Positions 18,819 to 27,576 of a stretch of 48,774 bases of DNA are shown in pieces (position 1 is the first letter of the stretch; each line of letters opens with the position of its first letter). This stretch comes from Candidatus Pacearchaeota archaeon (lineage in GTDB: Archaea > Nanobdellota > Nanobdellia > Pacearchaeales > GW2011-AR1). The DNA is taken from assembly GCA_019662115.1 (NCBI GenBank), contig JAIFVW010000001.1:1-48774 (forward strand), in the 5' to 3' direction. Position numbers and translations under genes: made by a program. Below the pieces are notes generated by a model. The model was not told the origin of the DNA and did not search any database. It worked only from the letters and a program-made list of their open reading frames with translations.

Positions 18819-19153
18819 GCTGCAACTCCTGTACTTTTATTAACATTGTTGGAAAGCTCTAAAGCGGAATTGTATTTTCCTTGGGCGAGGTCAATAAGCT
18901 GCTGCTCTTCAGGGGGAAGAGGGTTTGAAGGATCATAGTTAGGGTCTGTTCTAAATAAATAGCTAAGTGAGTCATGACGTATTGTATCAACAAGCAATCT
19001 TGCATGTCCTAGATGGCCTGTCTGTATCATATAGTCAAGTTGAGTCATTAGTTGCGCATATTTGCTAGAGTGCTCAGACATCTTTCCTGATTGATGCAGT
19101 GCTGTAAATCTGTCGCATTCTGCAAGAACCTCTTCAAATGTAAGTGGTTTCAT
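18815..19153 (-). CDS. Uncharacterised protein inserted between uL14 and uL24
   Basis: 112 aa from ATG 19153 (MKPLTFEEVLAECDRF), TAATG coupling to the uL14 stop; likely helical. Confidence 0.78.
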   Translation of the reverse strand: MKPLTFEEVLAECDRFTALHQSGKMSEHSSKYAQLMTQLDYMIQTGHLGHARLLVDTIRHDSLSYLFRTDPNYDPSNPLPPEEQQLIDLAQGKYNSALELSNNVNKSTGVAA

Positions 19154-19554
19154 TATAATACTGCCTCCGCAATCTTTGCAACCTGAGCCCATCTCTCATG
19201 CACTTCCCTTGAGACTGGTCCTTTAATCTGAGTTCCTTTTGGATTTCCCTTCTCATCTTTCAATAATGCAACAGCATTATCTTCGAAGCATACTCTTTCC
19301 CCGGTCTTTCTCCTGTAGGGCTTTCTCTGTCGAATAACAACTGCATCAAATACCTGCCCTTTCATGTCTGGCTTTCCAGCTCGGACTGAAACCTTAACCC
19401 AGTCAGCCATCTTTGCATACTGCTGTCTTCCTTTCTTTGATTTTCCGTGCTTTACGCTAACTATCTTTACAATTCTAGCTCCAGAATTGTCTGCAGCTAC
19501 AACATAGCTTCCCAGATTTAATCCTCGTGTTGCCCTTGCATTAATTGCCTTCAT
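19153..19554 (-). CDS. rpl14: Ribosomal protein uL14
   Basis: LGSYVVAADNSGARIVKIVSVKHGK, VFDAVVIRQRKPYRRKTGERVCFEDNAVALL. Confidence 0.95.
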   Translation of the reverse strand: MKAINARATRGLNLGSYVVAADNSGARIVKIVSVKHGKSKKGRQQYAKMADWVKVSVRAGKPDMKGQVFDAVVIRQRKPYRRKTGERVCFEDNAVALLKDEKGNPKGTQIKGPVSREVHERWAQVAKIAEAVL

Positions 19555-19880
19555 GCTTTTGCCTCCTTAATATTTTGAGGAGATCTAACTTTCTTTACAA
19601 CCATGAAATGAATTATCTTGCTTAGCGGCCTGCATTCTCTTATCTGAATGTAGTCTCCTACATTGATGTCCATGCCTTCAGGAAGTCTTGCATGCAATCT
19701 TGTCTGTTTCTTGTAGAAACTCTTATACTTCTGAACATAGATTGTCCTTTCGAATTCAATTACAACTCTAGTTGGGAACTTCTTTGTCACGAAACCCTCG
19801 AATATTCTTCCTCGAGTTCCTACTAAAAAGTCTGATCTTGTTTCCTTCTTCTCTACTTGCTTTTGTGGTTTCTTTGCCAT
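19551..19880 (-). CDS. rps17: Ribosomal protein uS17
   Basis: GRIFEGFVTKKFPTRVVIEFERTIYVQKYKSFYKKQTRLHARLPEGMDINVGDYIQIRECRPLSKI. Confidence 0.94.
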   Translation of the reverse strand: MAKKPQKQVEKKETRSDFLVGTRGRIFEGFVTKKFPTRVVIEFERTIYVQKYKSFYKKQTRLHARLPEGMDINVGDYIQIRECRPLSKIIHFMVVKKVRSPQNIKEAKA

Positions 19881-19881
19881 G

Positions 19882-20181
19882 TTAATCTGAAATTGAATCC
19901 TCCGGGAATCCCATCTTCACCAAAACCGCTCGAACGCTTTTCTTGTGGTTTCCCTGAAGTTCGATGATTCCGTCCTTGACCGTTCCCCCGCATGCAAGCT
20001 CTTCCTTGAGCTTTTTTGCGGTTGCCTTAATATCAAGGCTCTTGTCGAAGCCTGAAACAAGGGTGATTATCTTTCCATATCTTCTTGATACAGTAGATAC
20101 GCTGATCTTCTGGTCGCTCTTTGCGATTTCCTCCAAAACATCCTCTTCATTCGGAAGGCCGAATCTGGGGTCTATATCCAT
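19882..20181 (-). CDS. Translation initiation factor aIF1 (SUI1)
   Basis: RRYGKIITLVSGFDKSLDIKATAKKLKEELACGGTVKDGIIELQGNHKKSVRAVLVKMGF. Confidence 0.94.
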   Translation of the reverse strand: MDIDPRFGLPNEEDVLEEIAKSDQKISVSTVSRRYGKIITLVSGFDKSLDIKATAKKLKEELACGGTVKDGIIELQGNHKKSVRAVLVKMGFPEDSISD

Positions 20182-20372
20182 TATTTCGTCTTCACCTCCT
20201 GATTTGTGAATGTCATTATTCTTGCTATAGCTCTCTTTATTTCCCTGGTTTTTGCATTTGTCTTGTTTGCTCCTACCTGAGATTTTATCAGTTCCATCTT
20301 TAGTTCCTTAAGTTTTGATTTCTTTTCCTCAGTGCTCATTTTCTTTGCGTCTTTTGCTTTTAATACTGCCAT
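20181..20372 (-). CDS. rpl29: Ribosomal protein uL29
   Basis: STEEKKSKLKELKMELIKSQV…NAKTREIKRAIARIMTF. Confidence 0.92.
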   Translation of the reverse strand: MAVLKAKDAKKMSTEEKKSKLKELKMELIKSQVGANKTNAKTREIKRAIARIMTFTNQEVKTK

Positions 20373-21046
20373 TATCTTTTTCCTCCCTTCTTTGCCTTAG
20401 GCTCTGGGATTATATCTTTGGTTGCTGCGGAAAGCCTTACTTTAGCTCTCATTGCTTCATCAACAACAATTCTATCGTGAATATGCGCGTTTGGAGGCAA
20501 GATGCTGACTGAAATTCCTACAACTCCTGGAAGAGTTATTGCCTGAGACATTGCCCTGTCAACAACTTTTGCAGGGTCTCCTGTCTTTTTAAGATAGCCT
20601 TGAGAGAATCTCCAGCTTCTGGCTCTTTCTGAAGGTAATTTTCCTGCTAATACTATTTCTGCCCCCATGGCTCCCATCTTCATTATCTCCTGAAGCATCT
20701 TGTATGCAATAACCTTGAATTTCAATGATCCTTTCCTTTCCAAAAGCAATGCAATCTCATCAGCAACAAGCTGTGCATCTAATAAAGGCTCCATTATCTC
20801 TCGAATCTCAATATGAGGATTGTCAAGCTTGAATCTTTTCTTCAATACTCTTGTTAACTCATCAATTTTTTCCCCTCTTCTTCCAATTACTAGTCCTGGT
20901 TTGCTTGTAGCAATGATTATTTTTTCTCCAACTGGAGTGTATTCAATTCCAACTGTACTGATTCTTCCTTTTCCTAGCTCTCGCTTGATGTATTCTTTCA
21001 CTCCTAATTCTTCTTTCTTGAATGCAACGAACTTTTTCTCTTCCAT
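20372..21046 (-). CDS. rps3: Ribosomal protein uS3
   Basis: KH domain PGLVIGRRGEKIDELTRVLKKRF; GAMGAEIVLAGKLPSERARSWRFSQGYLKKTGDPA. Confidence 0.95.
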   Translation of the reverse strand: MEEKKFVAFKKEELGVKEYIKRELGKGRISTVGIEYTPVGEKIIIATSKPGLVIGRRGEKIDELTRVLKKRFKLDNPHIEIREIMEPLLDAQLVADEIALLLERKGSLKFKVIAYKMLQEIMKMGAMGAEIVLAGKLPSERARSWRFSQGYLKKTGDPAKVVDRAMSQAITLPGVVGISVSILPPNAHIHDRIVVDEAMRAKVRLSAATKDIIPEPKAKKGGKR

Positions 21047-21636
21047 TATGATTTCATCTCCTGAGCCTTTATAAGTACGTTGGTTCGCTTTCCTCTTACT
21101 CCACCACGACGCTGAGGCCTTGATGCCCAGCTTGATGAAGATAATTCAATCTTTGTCTTGTCAATGTCCATTCCATTTACTATTGCATTTCCCTTCAATC
21201 CTTTCAATAGAGTAATGAACAGTTTTGAAGCATTTACAGGATATCTTCCTGACATCATTCCCTTTCCCTTTCTATGTGGTATTTCCCCTTTGAATGGAAC
21301 TGCTCTCTTCATCTTTATGACCTGCTCCAGATCTCGGATCGCAGCATCAATGGTCTTTCCCTTGATGAAGCTTGAGATATACATGCAGTGCTTCTTTGAG
21401 GCATGCATTCCAAGACCATGTGCAATAGCAAAGTCTTTCTTTGGAACTTTAGGAACCTCTTTCTTGACTTCTGCTGGCTTGTGCTCATGCTTTTCCTTAT
21501 TATCATGTGTGTGCTCTGTCTTCTGCTCTTCCTTTTTATCTTCTTTCTTTTCAGGATGAGCATGCTCGTGCACTGCTGGCTTTGGCTGTGGAGTGTCCTT
21601 CTTGGCGTGTGATTGTACTGTATTTGTTCTTTCCAT
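21046..21636 (-). CDS. rpl22: Ribosomal protein uL22 with His/Lys/Glu-rich N-terminal extension
   Basis: MHASKKHCMYISSFIKGKTIDAAIRDLEQVIKMKRAVPF, SSSWASRPQRRGGVRGKRTNVLI. Confidence 0.93.
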   Translation of the reverse strand: MERTNTVQSHAKKDTPQPKPAVHEHAHPEKKEDKKEEQKTEHTHDNKEKHEHKPAEVKKEVPKVPKKDFAIAHGLGMHASKKHCMYISSFIKGKTIDAAIRDLEQVIKMKRAVPFKGEIPHRKGKGMMSGRYPVNASKLFITLLKGLKGNAIVNGMDIDKTKIELSSSSWASRPQRRGGVRGKRTNVLIKAQEMKS

Positions 21637-21637
21637 T

Positions 21638-22039
21638 TTACTTCTTCTGAGCTCTTGAGCTCTTTGTTGCTCCTATTCCTGCAGCGCTGTGCTTGACTGT
21701 TCCTGTTGAAGGGGAGAATTCTCCTAATCTATGACCTATCATTTGTGAGCTTATCTGAACCTCAACGAATTGCTTTCCGTTGTAGACTCCAATTGAGAAT
21801 CCAACAAGCTTAGGAACAATAACAATATCTCTCAAATGAGTCTTTATCTTCTTGTTCTTTGCTTTGTATTTCTCGCATCGCTTTATGAATTCTTCAACAA
21901 CCTCAAAGTGGCGCAGTATAGATCTTCTGCTTCTTGCAGGAAGATATTTTGCTGACTCTCGCACATCTAGAGATTTCAAATGCTCTAGAGTCTTTCCCCT
22001 TATCAAAGGTTCTTTTGTTCTCTGTACTTCCTCAGCCAT
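21638..22039 (-). CDS. rps19: Ribosomal protein uS19
   Basis: KTHLRDIVIVPKLVGFSIGVYNGKQFVEVQISSQMIGHRLGEFSPST. Confidence 0.95.
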   Translation of the reverse strand: MAEEVQRTKEPLIRGKTLEHLKSLDVRESAKYLPARSRRSILRHFEVVEEFIKRCEKYKAKNKKIKTHLRDIVIVPKLVGFSIGVYNGKQFVEVQISSQMIGHRLGEFSPSTGTVKHSAAGIGATKSSRAQKK

Positions 22040-22737
22040 TACTTGCGCCTCCCTGTTCGGCTTGGTCTAATATGTCCTACTCTGCTTCCTGGAGGAGCGT
22101 TTCTCTTGGCAATCTTTGACTTGATTCTCTTTCCTCTACCAGATCCAAATGGATGATCAATTGCGTTCATCTTTACTGCAGAGGTTCTAGGCCATAACTT
22201 ATTTCTTGTCTTCATCTTCCAGAACTTTCTTCCTGCTGTTATGAATGGTTTCATTGTTCTTCCCTCTCCTGCAATCACTCCAACTGTGACACGGCAGTCG
22301 CCTGATAGTATTAGTTCCTTCTTGCTTGGCATGATTACTGAAACTTTATTGTGCTCATGCTTCTTTGCAACGGTAGCGCTTGATCCTCCAACACGGATCA
22401 TTTTTCCACCGTCTCCAGGATTATTTTCAATATTGTAAATATGAGTTCCTGCAGGAACATTCTTTAGCATGAGGATGTTTCCATCTTTTATTTCTAGTGC
22501 GTTGATAGTTAGTTTCTGTCCCACTACTGCGCCTTTGAATGCAGGGTTGATAAATGCTTCATTTCCTATCTGCACTCTCATCAATGGAGCGGTGTGACCT
22601 GCTGAATGAATCAAACTTACTATCTCTGCCTCTCCGTCATGCATCGGATACTTTATCTTATGCATGAATGCCTTTCTTCTTACTCGGTAGGATAAGCTTC
22701 CCTTACCTCGTGCCTGTGATATAATTCTTTTTCCCAT
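22039..22737 (-). CDS. rpl2: Ribosomal protein uL2
   Basis: GRTMKPFITAGRKFWKMKTRNKLWPRTSAVKMNAIDHPFGSGRGKR. Confidence 0.96.
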   Translation of the reverse strand: MGKRIISQARGKGSLSYRVRRKAFMHKIKYPMHDGEAEIVSLIHSAGHTAPLMRVQIGNEAFINPAFKGAVVGQKLTINALEIKDGNILMLKNVPAGTHIYNIENNPGDGGKMIRVGGSSATVAKKHEHNKVSVIMPSKKELILSGDCRVTVGVIAGEGRTMKPFITAGRKFWKMKTRNKLWPRTSAVKMNAIDHPFGSGRGKRIKSKIAKRNAPPGSRVGHIRPSRTGRRK

Positions 22738-22979
22738 TAGATCATTCCCAGCTTGGTAGCTATATCAATTGCCGGGTTCTCCTTCTTAAGTTTAACGAAT
22801 GCGAATTTCTTGTTGTTTCTAATTAGTGTTCTAACTGCCTGGACTTTAACAGAGAATACAGATTCAACCTCTTTTTTTATTTCATCCTTGTTTATTCTTC
22901 TTTCTGTCTCGAACAATAGAGTGTTATCTACGTCGATAAGCTTTACTGCTTTTTCAGAAGTTACAGGCCTAAGCAACAT
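22737..22979 (-). CDS. rpl23: Ribosomal protein uL23
   Basis: LRPVTSEKAVKLI…NKDEIKKEVESVFSVKVQAVRTLIRNNKKFAFVKL. Confidence 0.94.
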   Translation of the reverse strand: MLLRPVTSEKAVKLIDVDNTLLFETERRINKDEIKKEVESVFSVKVQAVRTLIRNNKKFAFVKLKKENPAIDIATKLGMI

Positions 22980-23751
22980 TTTTTAGCTCCTCCATTCCTT
23001 TGTGAGTGAATATTGTTAGTCTTCCAAGAGGATACAAATCTGCAATTGATACCTCTCTTGCTGTCCTGATGTCAAGACCCTTCATTTGAACTTTCTCGTC
23101 TTTTCCTTTTACTACAAGCAATCCTGCAGAAGACTTGTATTTTCTTCCTCTTAGTTTTCCTTTTCCTGGTCTTACACTCTTTCTTCTTGGTGTTAGATCG
23201 TGAAGTGTTCCAAGAATCTTCTTAAGAAGAATTAGAACATCTTTTGATTTTGCAGGAACTGATTCAACAACAATTGGAAATGCTGTCTTTACATTCTCAA
23301 GACTTGAATATCTCTGCTGGATATATTTCTCACTTGCTGTTGCTGCAAATGCTGAATGCAAGGCCATCTGCATTTCCTTATAGTTTATTTTTCTTGGAGC
23401 TCTGAATCCAAGAGGAGTATGAGATCTTCTTCCGCCTCGTGTTCCTGAAACTTCTGTGGCAACCCAAAAGAATTGAGTCCCTCTTCTATTCATTGTCTTT
23501 CTTGGAACTCTTGAAATTCCCTTTCCATAATGTCCCTTCCAGTCATGTCTCTGGTGAGAGATTGTTCCAGAAGCTGAATGTCTTTTTCCTGCTTCTTTGT
23601 ATCCTGAATAAAGATGCTGATTCATCATTTTCCAGGTTTCAAATGATTTTGCAGCTATGTCTGCTCGAATAGGATTTGAGAAGAATGCTGGAAGTTCTAA
23701 CTCTCCCTTTTTATTTCCTGATAGATCGTATACTGTTGCTTTTAGCTTCAT
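22969..23751 (-). CDS. rpl4: Ribosomal protein uL4
   Basis: NPIRADIAAKSFETWKMMNQHLYSGYKEAGKRHSASGTISHQRHDWKGHYGKGISRVPRK. Confidence 0.95.
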   Translation of the reverse strand: MKLKATVYDLSGNKKGELELPAFFSNPIRADIAAKSFETWKMMNQHLYSGYKEAGKRHSASGTISHQRHDWKGHYGKGISRVPRKTMNRRGTQFFWVATEVSGTRGGRRSHTPLGFRAPRKINYKEMQMALHSAFAATASEKYIQQRYSSLENVKTAFPIVVESVPAKSKDVLILLKKILGTLHDLTPRRKSVRPGKGKLRGRKYKSSAGLLVVKGKDEKVQMKGLDIRTAREVSIADLYPLGRLTIFTHKGMEELKNVA

Positions 23752-24701
23752 ACTAACTCCAAAAATTCATATTTTTTCTTAGCCTGTAATTTCGTAGGCC
23801 TGAATGAAGGTGTAACCAAAACTTGTCTTTTTACAGGGCCTTGAACGCTTCCAAGAACAACAAGATAGTTTCCAAGGATCTTTCCATAGTGCTTGAATCC
23901 TGTTCCAGGATTGATATTCTTTTGAGAAATAGAGTTTGATGTTAATACTTTAAGATTGTAATGAATTCTTGAGAACATTCCAAGCTGTCCTGCATGAGGC
24001 GTATGGAAAGTTACTCTGGCTGGATGCCATGGAGATAGAGATCCTGGTCTTCTTACTCCCTTTTCAGATTTGTGACCTTTAAGAGTGATTCCAAATCTTT
24101 TTACAGGGCCAACAAGTCCTTTTCCTCTTGTTAGTCCTCTGACATCAAGCAGATCATGCTTATTCAAGAAGTCTTTAAGAGAGATCTCTTTGCCGATAAG
24201 AGATTTGGCGAAAGCAAGCTTGTCCTTCGCGTGGATAGCAAGTTCAATCACATCTGGAACTTTTTTAACAGTTGTTTGAGAGGGAAGAGAGTATGCAATA
24301 AGGTGAACATCATCATATTCTTGTGGAACTTCAGAATCAATTGATTTTAATGTTTTAGGGACTTTAAGGATATGCTTAAGCTCCTTGTCATGAGAAACAA
24401 CAACTTCCTTTATCACCTGGGTGTGCTTGTAGAACCTTATTGAGAAGATCTTCATGTTAGGAGCTTCAAGAATTGTAACGGGAACAACAATCTTCTTTCC
24501 CTTTGTCATTGAATTAGGAGTGTCATCCTTAATCATTGCAGATGCCATCCCAGCCTTGTAAAGAATAAATCCAAGAACGCCCTCAGCCTCAGCCTTGTGG
24601 TTGTCAAGAGTTTCCCAGTTCACTCTATGAAGATGTTTTTCCGCCCTTTTACGGGGCCAGAACTGTAATGTTCCGCTTCGCGGTCTTGATAACTTTGCCA
24701 T
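23748..24701 (-). CDS. rpl3: Ribosomal protein uL3
   Basis: MAKLSRPRSGTLQFWPRKRAEKHLHRVNW; DVRGLTRGKGLVGPVKRFGITLKGHKSEKGVRRPGSLSPWHPARVTFHTPHAGQLGM; ATG 24701 preferred over TTG 24728. Confidence 0.95.
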   Translation of the reverse strand: MAKLSRPRSGTLQFWPRKRAEKHLHRVNWETLDNHKAEAEGVLGFILYKAGMASAMIKDDTPNSMTKGKKIVVPVTILEAPNMKIFSIRFYKHTQVIKEVVVSHDKELKHILKVPKTLKSIDSEVPQEYDDVHLIAYSLPSQTTVKKVPDVIELAIHAKDKLAFAKSLIGKEISLKDFLNKHDLLDVRGLTRGKGLVGPVKRFGITLKGHKSEKGVRRPGSLSPWHPARVTFHTPHAGQLGMFSRIHYNLKVLTSNSISQKNINPGTGFKHYGKILGNYLVVLGSVQGPVKRQVLVTPSFRPTKLQAKKKYEFLELV

Positions 24702-24737
24702 TTGTTTCCATTGTTGTTTTTGGCGCAACTCGACCTT

Positions 24738-24760
24738 ATACCGTGTGAACCAACCGGTAT
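24738..24760 (-). promoter_or_regulatory. Candidate leader hairpin of the uL3 operon (ATACCG-N11-CGGTAT)
   Basis: Perfect 6-nt inverted repeat in the predicted 5' UTR, ~37 nt upstream of the uL3 ATG. Confidence 0.4.
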
Positions 24761-24816
24761 GTTAAGCATGCCTTATCAGAGCAAGCTTATAATTAGATTC
24801 TATTTTTCATAATTTC

Positions 24817-24830
24817 GAGGGTATTTAAAG
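24817..24830 (-). promoter_or_regulatory. Candidate TATA promoter of the uL3-SecY operon
   Basis: Minus strand CTTTAAATACCCTC, identical to the uS2 promoter element. Confidence 0.6.
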
Positions 24831-24879
24831 GTTATGGGCGACGCGGCTTTGTGTAGGGACTAGTTTCTGTGTATAAATT

Positions 24880-25197
24880 CTAAAAGATTATTCGTCTTAT
24901 GATCTCACCTATAACTAAACCTAAAAAGGAAGCCCATAGCATATTACACCAATGACTAGCTGTAAGTATCCCTCTCATTTTCTTTAGTTTCAACAATATA
25001 CTTACGAATGCGACCAACGACGCAGTAGATACTAAAATCCAGATAATCGCTATTCCTAAGGAAATTATAGCATTGTGTGATTCTTGTGAGATAAGTGGAG
25101 CTATGTGATAAAGAAAAACCTCTTCTTTACTAGGAATAGAAAATCTAGTACCAAAGAGAAGAATAAAAATCTCATAATTGATGGTTTTCTTTATCAT
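24880..25197 (-). CDS. Small membrane protein, hypothetical
   Basis: Hydrophobic helices; overlaps the upstream membrane-protein ORF end. Confidence 0.65.
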   Translation of the reverse strand: MIKKTINYEIFILLFGTRFSIPSKEEVFLYHIAPLISQESHNAIISLGIAIIWILVSTASLVAFVSILLKLKKMRGILTASHWCNMLWASFLGLVIGEIIRRIIF

Positions 25198-25214
25198 ACT
25201 TTTCCTCGAGATCT

Positions 25215-26051
25215 TCAATCATCTCTGTATAAACTTCTCAGGCACAATATTGCTGCAGGAGTTGTAATAAAAATAAGAGATAGCAATCCAAACATATATG
25301 TAATAAACTTTTGCTTGTGCTGCCTAAATTCAGTCTCGTCTAAAAATGCTTCTGGATATCCTACAGTAAATTTCCGAAAATTGCCCCTAGCATCTATTCC
25401 TTGCCTCTCAAAATAGATATATTTAACTCCTTGTGGAGGTATGAAGTATCCTTCTTCTAAGGAAAAGACTCGAATAGAATCGTCTCTTAATGTTAAACGA
25501 ATCATATCAGTTTTATTTGTAATCTTGATCCGAGATTCGATATTACAACTAATAATATCTCCAACCAAAAATGCTGAGGATGAACTTTTACACTTTATTG
25601 TCCCTACAGGAGAAAAGCTTTCATTAAGGAGATTTAATTTTTGAAAATTATTTCCTATAGCAATATCAAGAGATAGCGTTCCTACTATAGCTAAGAAGAT
25701 CATCAGCGAGATGGAAATATATAACCAATGATTAAATTTTTTATTGTTAATATTTTTTGTTGACTTTAATTTCAAAAACTTTTTAGGCAAAGCCATAAAA
25801 TGGTCATAGATTACTAGAATGTAAAATACAATTGAGAAGTAAGCAGCGGCTACTATCAGAAAGACGAACATAGCCACCTCAAGAGCTCCAAAGTTCCTCC
25901 TAGAAATGTCTAAGAAATAATAAAAAAGGAATATTAGCGCTGCAAACCACAAAATAGACAGAATTATAAATAAAATTTTATCGTTTTTTGGTAAATTAGA
26001 AAATCCTATTTTATCTTCCTTTTTCTTTTCTAAAGAGTTTATTTTTTTCAT
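25215..26051 (-). CDS. Multi-pass membrane protein with extracellular domain, hypothetical
   Basis: About four TM segments around a beta-type domain; ATG at 26051. Confidence 0.7.
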   Translation of the reverse strand: MKKINSLEKKKEDKIGFSNLPKNDKILFIILSILWFAALIFLFYYFLDISRRNFGALEVAMFVFLIVAAAYFSIVFYILVIYDHFMALPKKFLKLKSTKNINNKKFNHWLYISISLMIFLAIVGTLSLDIAIGNNFQKLNLLNESFSPVGTIKCKSSSSAFLVGDIISCNIESRIKITNKTDMIRLTLRDDSIRVFSLEEGYFIPPQGVKYIYFERQGIDARGNFRKFTVGYPEAFLDETEFRQHKQKFITYMFGLLSLIFITTPAAILCLRSLYRDD

Positions 26052-26212
26052 AGGCAATCAGGCCTTGAAATCCATTTTTCAAACTTTGAATCCATAAAAA
26101 TACGGGTATAGTATATATTTAGATCTTACGAAAATGAATCTCTACAAACTTCAAAACCTACAGAAAATTGTATTACACAAATATTTTTATACACCTCAAA
26201 CCATAAGGAGAG

Positions 26213-26686
26213 ATGAATGTCACGTTCCCTCCGAGCATATTGGAAGCAGGGAATGCTGACTTGCAGTTCTTGAAATCACTTGATGGTAGGATCCATGAGG
26301 AGCCATATGATATGACATTAAGAGCTAACATATCTGGGCATTCGAGGCGAATGAAGATTAGGCATTCGAACTTGGATGTGAAGATCAGTTCTCCTGAGAT
26401 GGAGAGGGTCCTGGGGCTGGTTAATGATGAAACAAAGCTCGTGCTTGTGCCTACAAATACAAATTGGGGATTTAATGTGGGATACAATATCCAGTATGCT
26501 GGGACTTCTAGGCAAGATCTCCTTCTTTCAATAAATGAGCATCAGCTTCCTAGAGAATATGACTTCGACAAGATGTCTGAGACATTCATGAGAGGAGACA
26601 ATATTCAAAGAATAAAGAAACTAAGAGATTTAGGTATATGGACTATTGGGATGCCTGTGAAGGATTATGGGCATTACGAATACTAG
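26213..26686 (+). CDS. Hypothetical protein
   Basis: 157-aa ORF; AT-rich element (atatttttataca) ~30 nt upstream. Confidence 0.7.
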   Translation: MNVTFPPSILEAGNADLQFLKSLDGRIHEEPYDMTLRANISGHSRRMKIRHSNLDVKISSPEMERVLGLVNDETKLVLVPTNTNWGFNVGYNIQYAGTSRQDLLLSINEHQLPREYDFDKMSETFMRGDNIQRIKKLRDLGIWTIGMPVKDYGHYEY

Positions 26687-27099
26687 GGAAAAATTACGAA
26701 TCCTAGAATGTATGTATCTTCTCTTCTGAAGAAGCCTGCTTTGACGAGGCCTATATTATCGTATTCTTTTTCGTGGAAGGTAAGTTCGTTCTTTCTGCTT
26801 CGGAGCTGTGTTGGGCCCTTGAGGTTAAATGCATCATTGAATCGCTGGACTGCGTACCTTTCCTGATGATAATCCTTTTGTCCTGGAAGTCTATCTCGAG
26901 GAGAGCGATGTGCTAGATATTCTCTTGAAGATATATGCTGCATTGGCTTTGGAGAATCCTCGGAGGGTTGTGTTGTTGGTTGGGTTGCAGGGATAGATGG
27001 ATGGGAATTGATATGACTCCATAGGAATTTATCTGATTCTTTATGCGATGATGTACATCCTGCAGAGAGAAGAATTAAGGATAGCAAGTTGACTTTCAT
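26683..27099 (-). CDS. Putative lipoprotein, hypothetical
   Basis: N-terminus MKVNLLSLILLSAGCTSSHKE contains an LSAGC lipobox-like motif. Confidence 0.65.
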   Translation of the reverse strand: MKVNLLSLILLSAGCTSSHKESDKFLWSHINSHPSIPATQPTTQPSEDSPKPMQHISSREYLAHRSPRDRLPGQKDYHQERYAVQRFNDAFNLKGPTQLRSRKNELTFHEKEYDNIGLVKAGFFRREDTYILGFVIFP

Positions 27100-27210
27100 C
27101 TCTGTTAATGTAAAATTGGTGTATTAAGCATTATGGTATAGAAATTAGCATAATACAACATGATTGTTGAAAGGAGAGGTTTAAATAGGGTCAAACCGGG
27201 GTGGTTAAGC

Positions 27211-27576
27211 ATGAAATACACACTTGATGAGAAACTTGAGAACCTGCAAAAGGCCGGGATAAGGATAGCTGAAGTTACGACTCCGAGCATTATTGCAATG
27301 TCTGTAAAAGAGACTGGCAGGAATGCTGTTTATATTGCTCCAAATATAAAGAGAGGGGATGAGGTGGACATTGCACTGTCTTATCATCCACCAAGGAACA
27401 ATCTTGATAAGAGGGTTAGAAAGATAGAAATAGGAGTAGAGCCTTATGTACACGTCGAACTTACATCAGGCAGTTATTACATATTCAGAAGCAGGAAAAA
27501 AGTAGATTCTATGACTGAAAGATTGTTCGATCACGCAGGAAAGACATTCCAGCTTGCTGAACTCTTTAAACAATGA
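27211..27576 (+). CDS. Hypothetical protein, tandem paralogue A
   Basis: ATG 27211; alignable with the next ORF (LENLQKAGIRIAE / LEYLAHEGIKIVG). Confidence 0.72.
   Translation: MKYTLDEKLENLQKAGIRIAEVTTPSIIAMSVKETGRNAVYIAPNIKRGDEVDIALSYHPPRNNLDKRVRKIEIGVEPYVHVELTSGSYYIFRSRKKVDSMTERLFDHAGKTFQLAELFKQ

Noticed and set aside
21158-21559. 133-aa antisense ORF over uL22
   Set aside because: Mirror of a confidently coding r-protein gene; Ser/Phe-rich composition typical of antisense frames.
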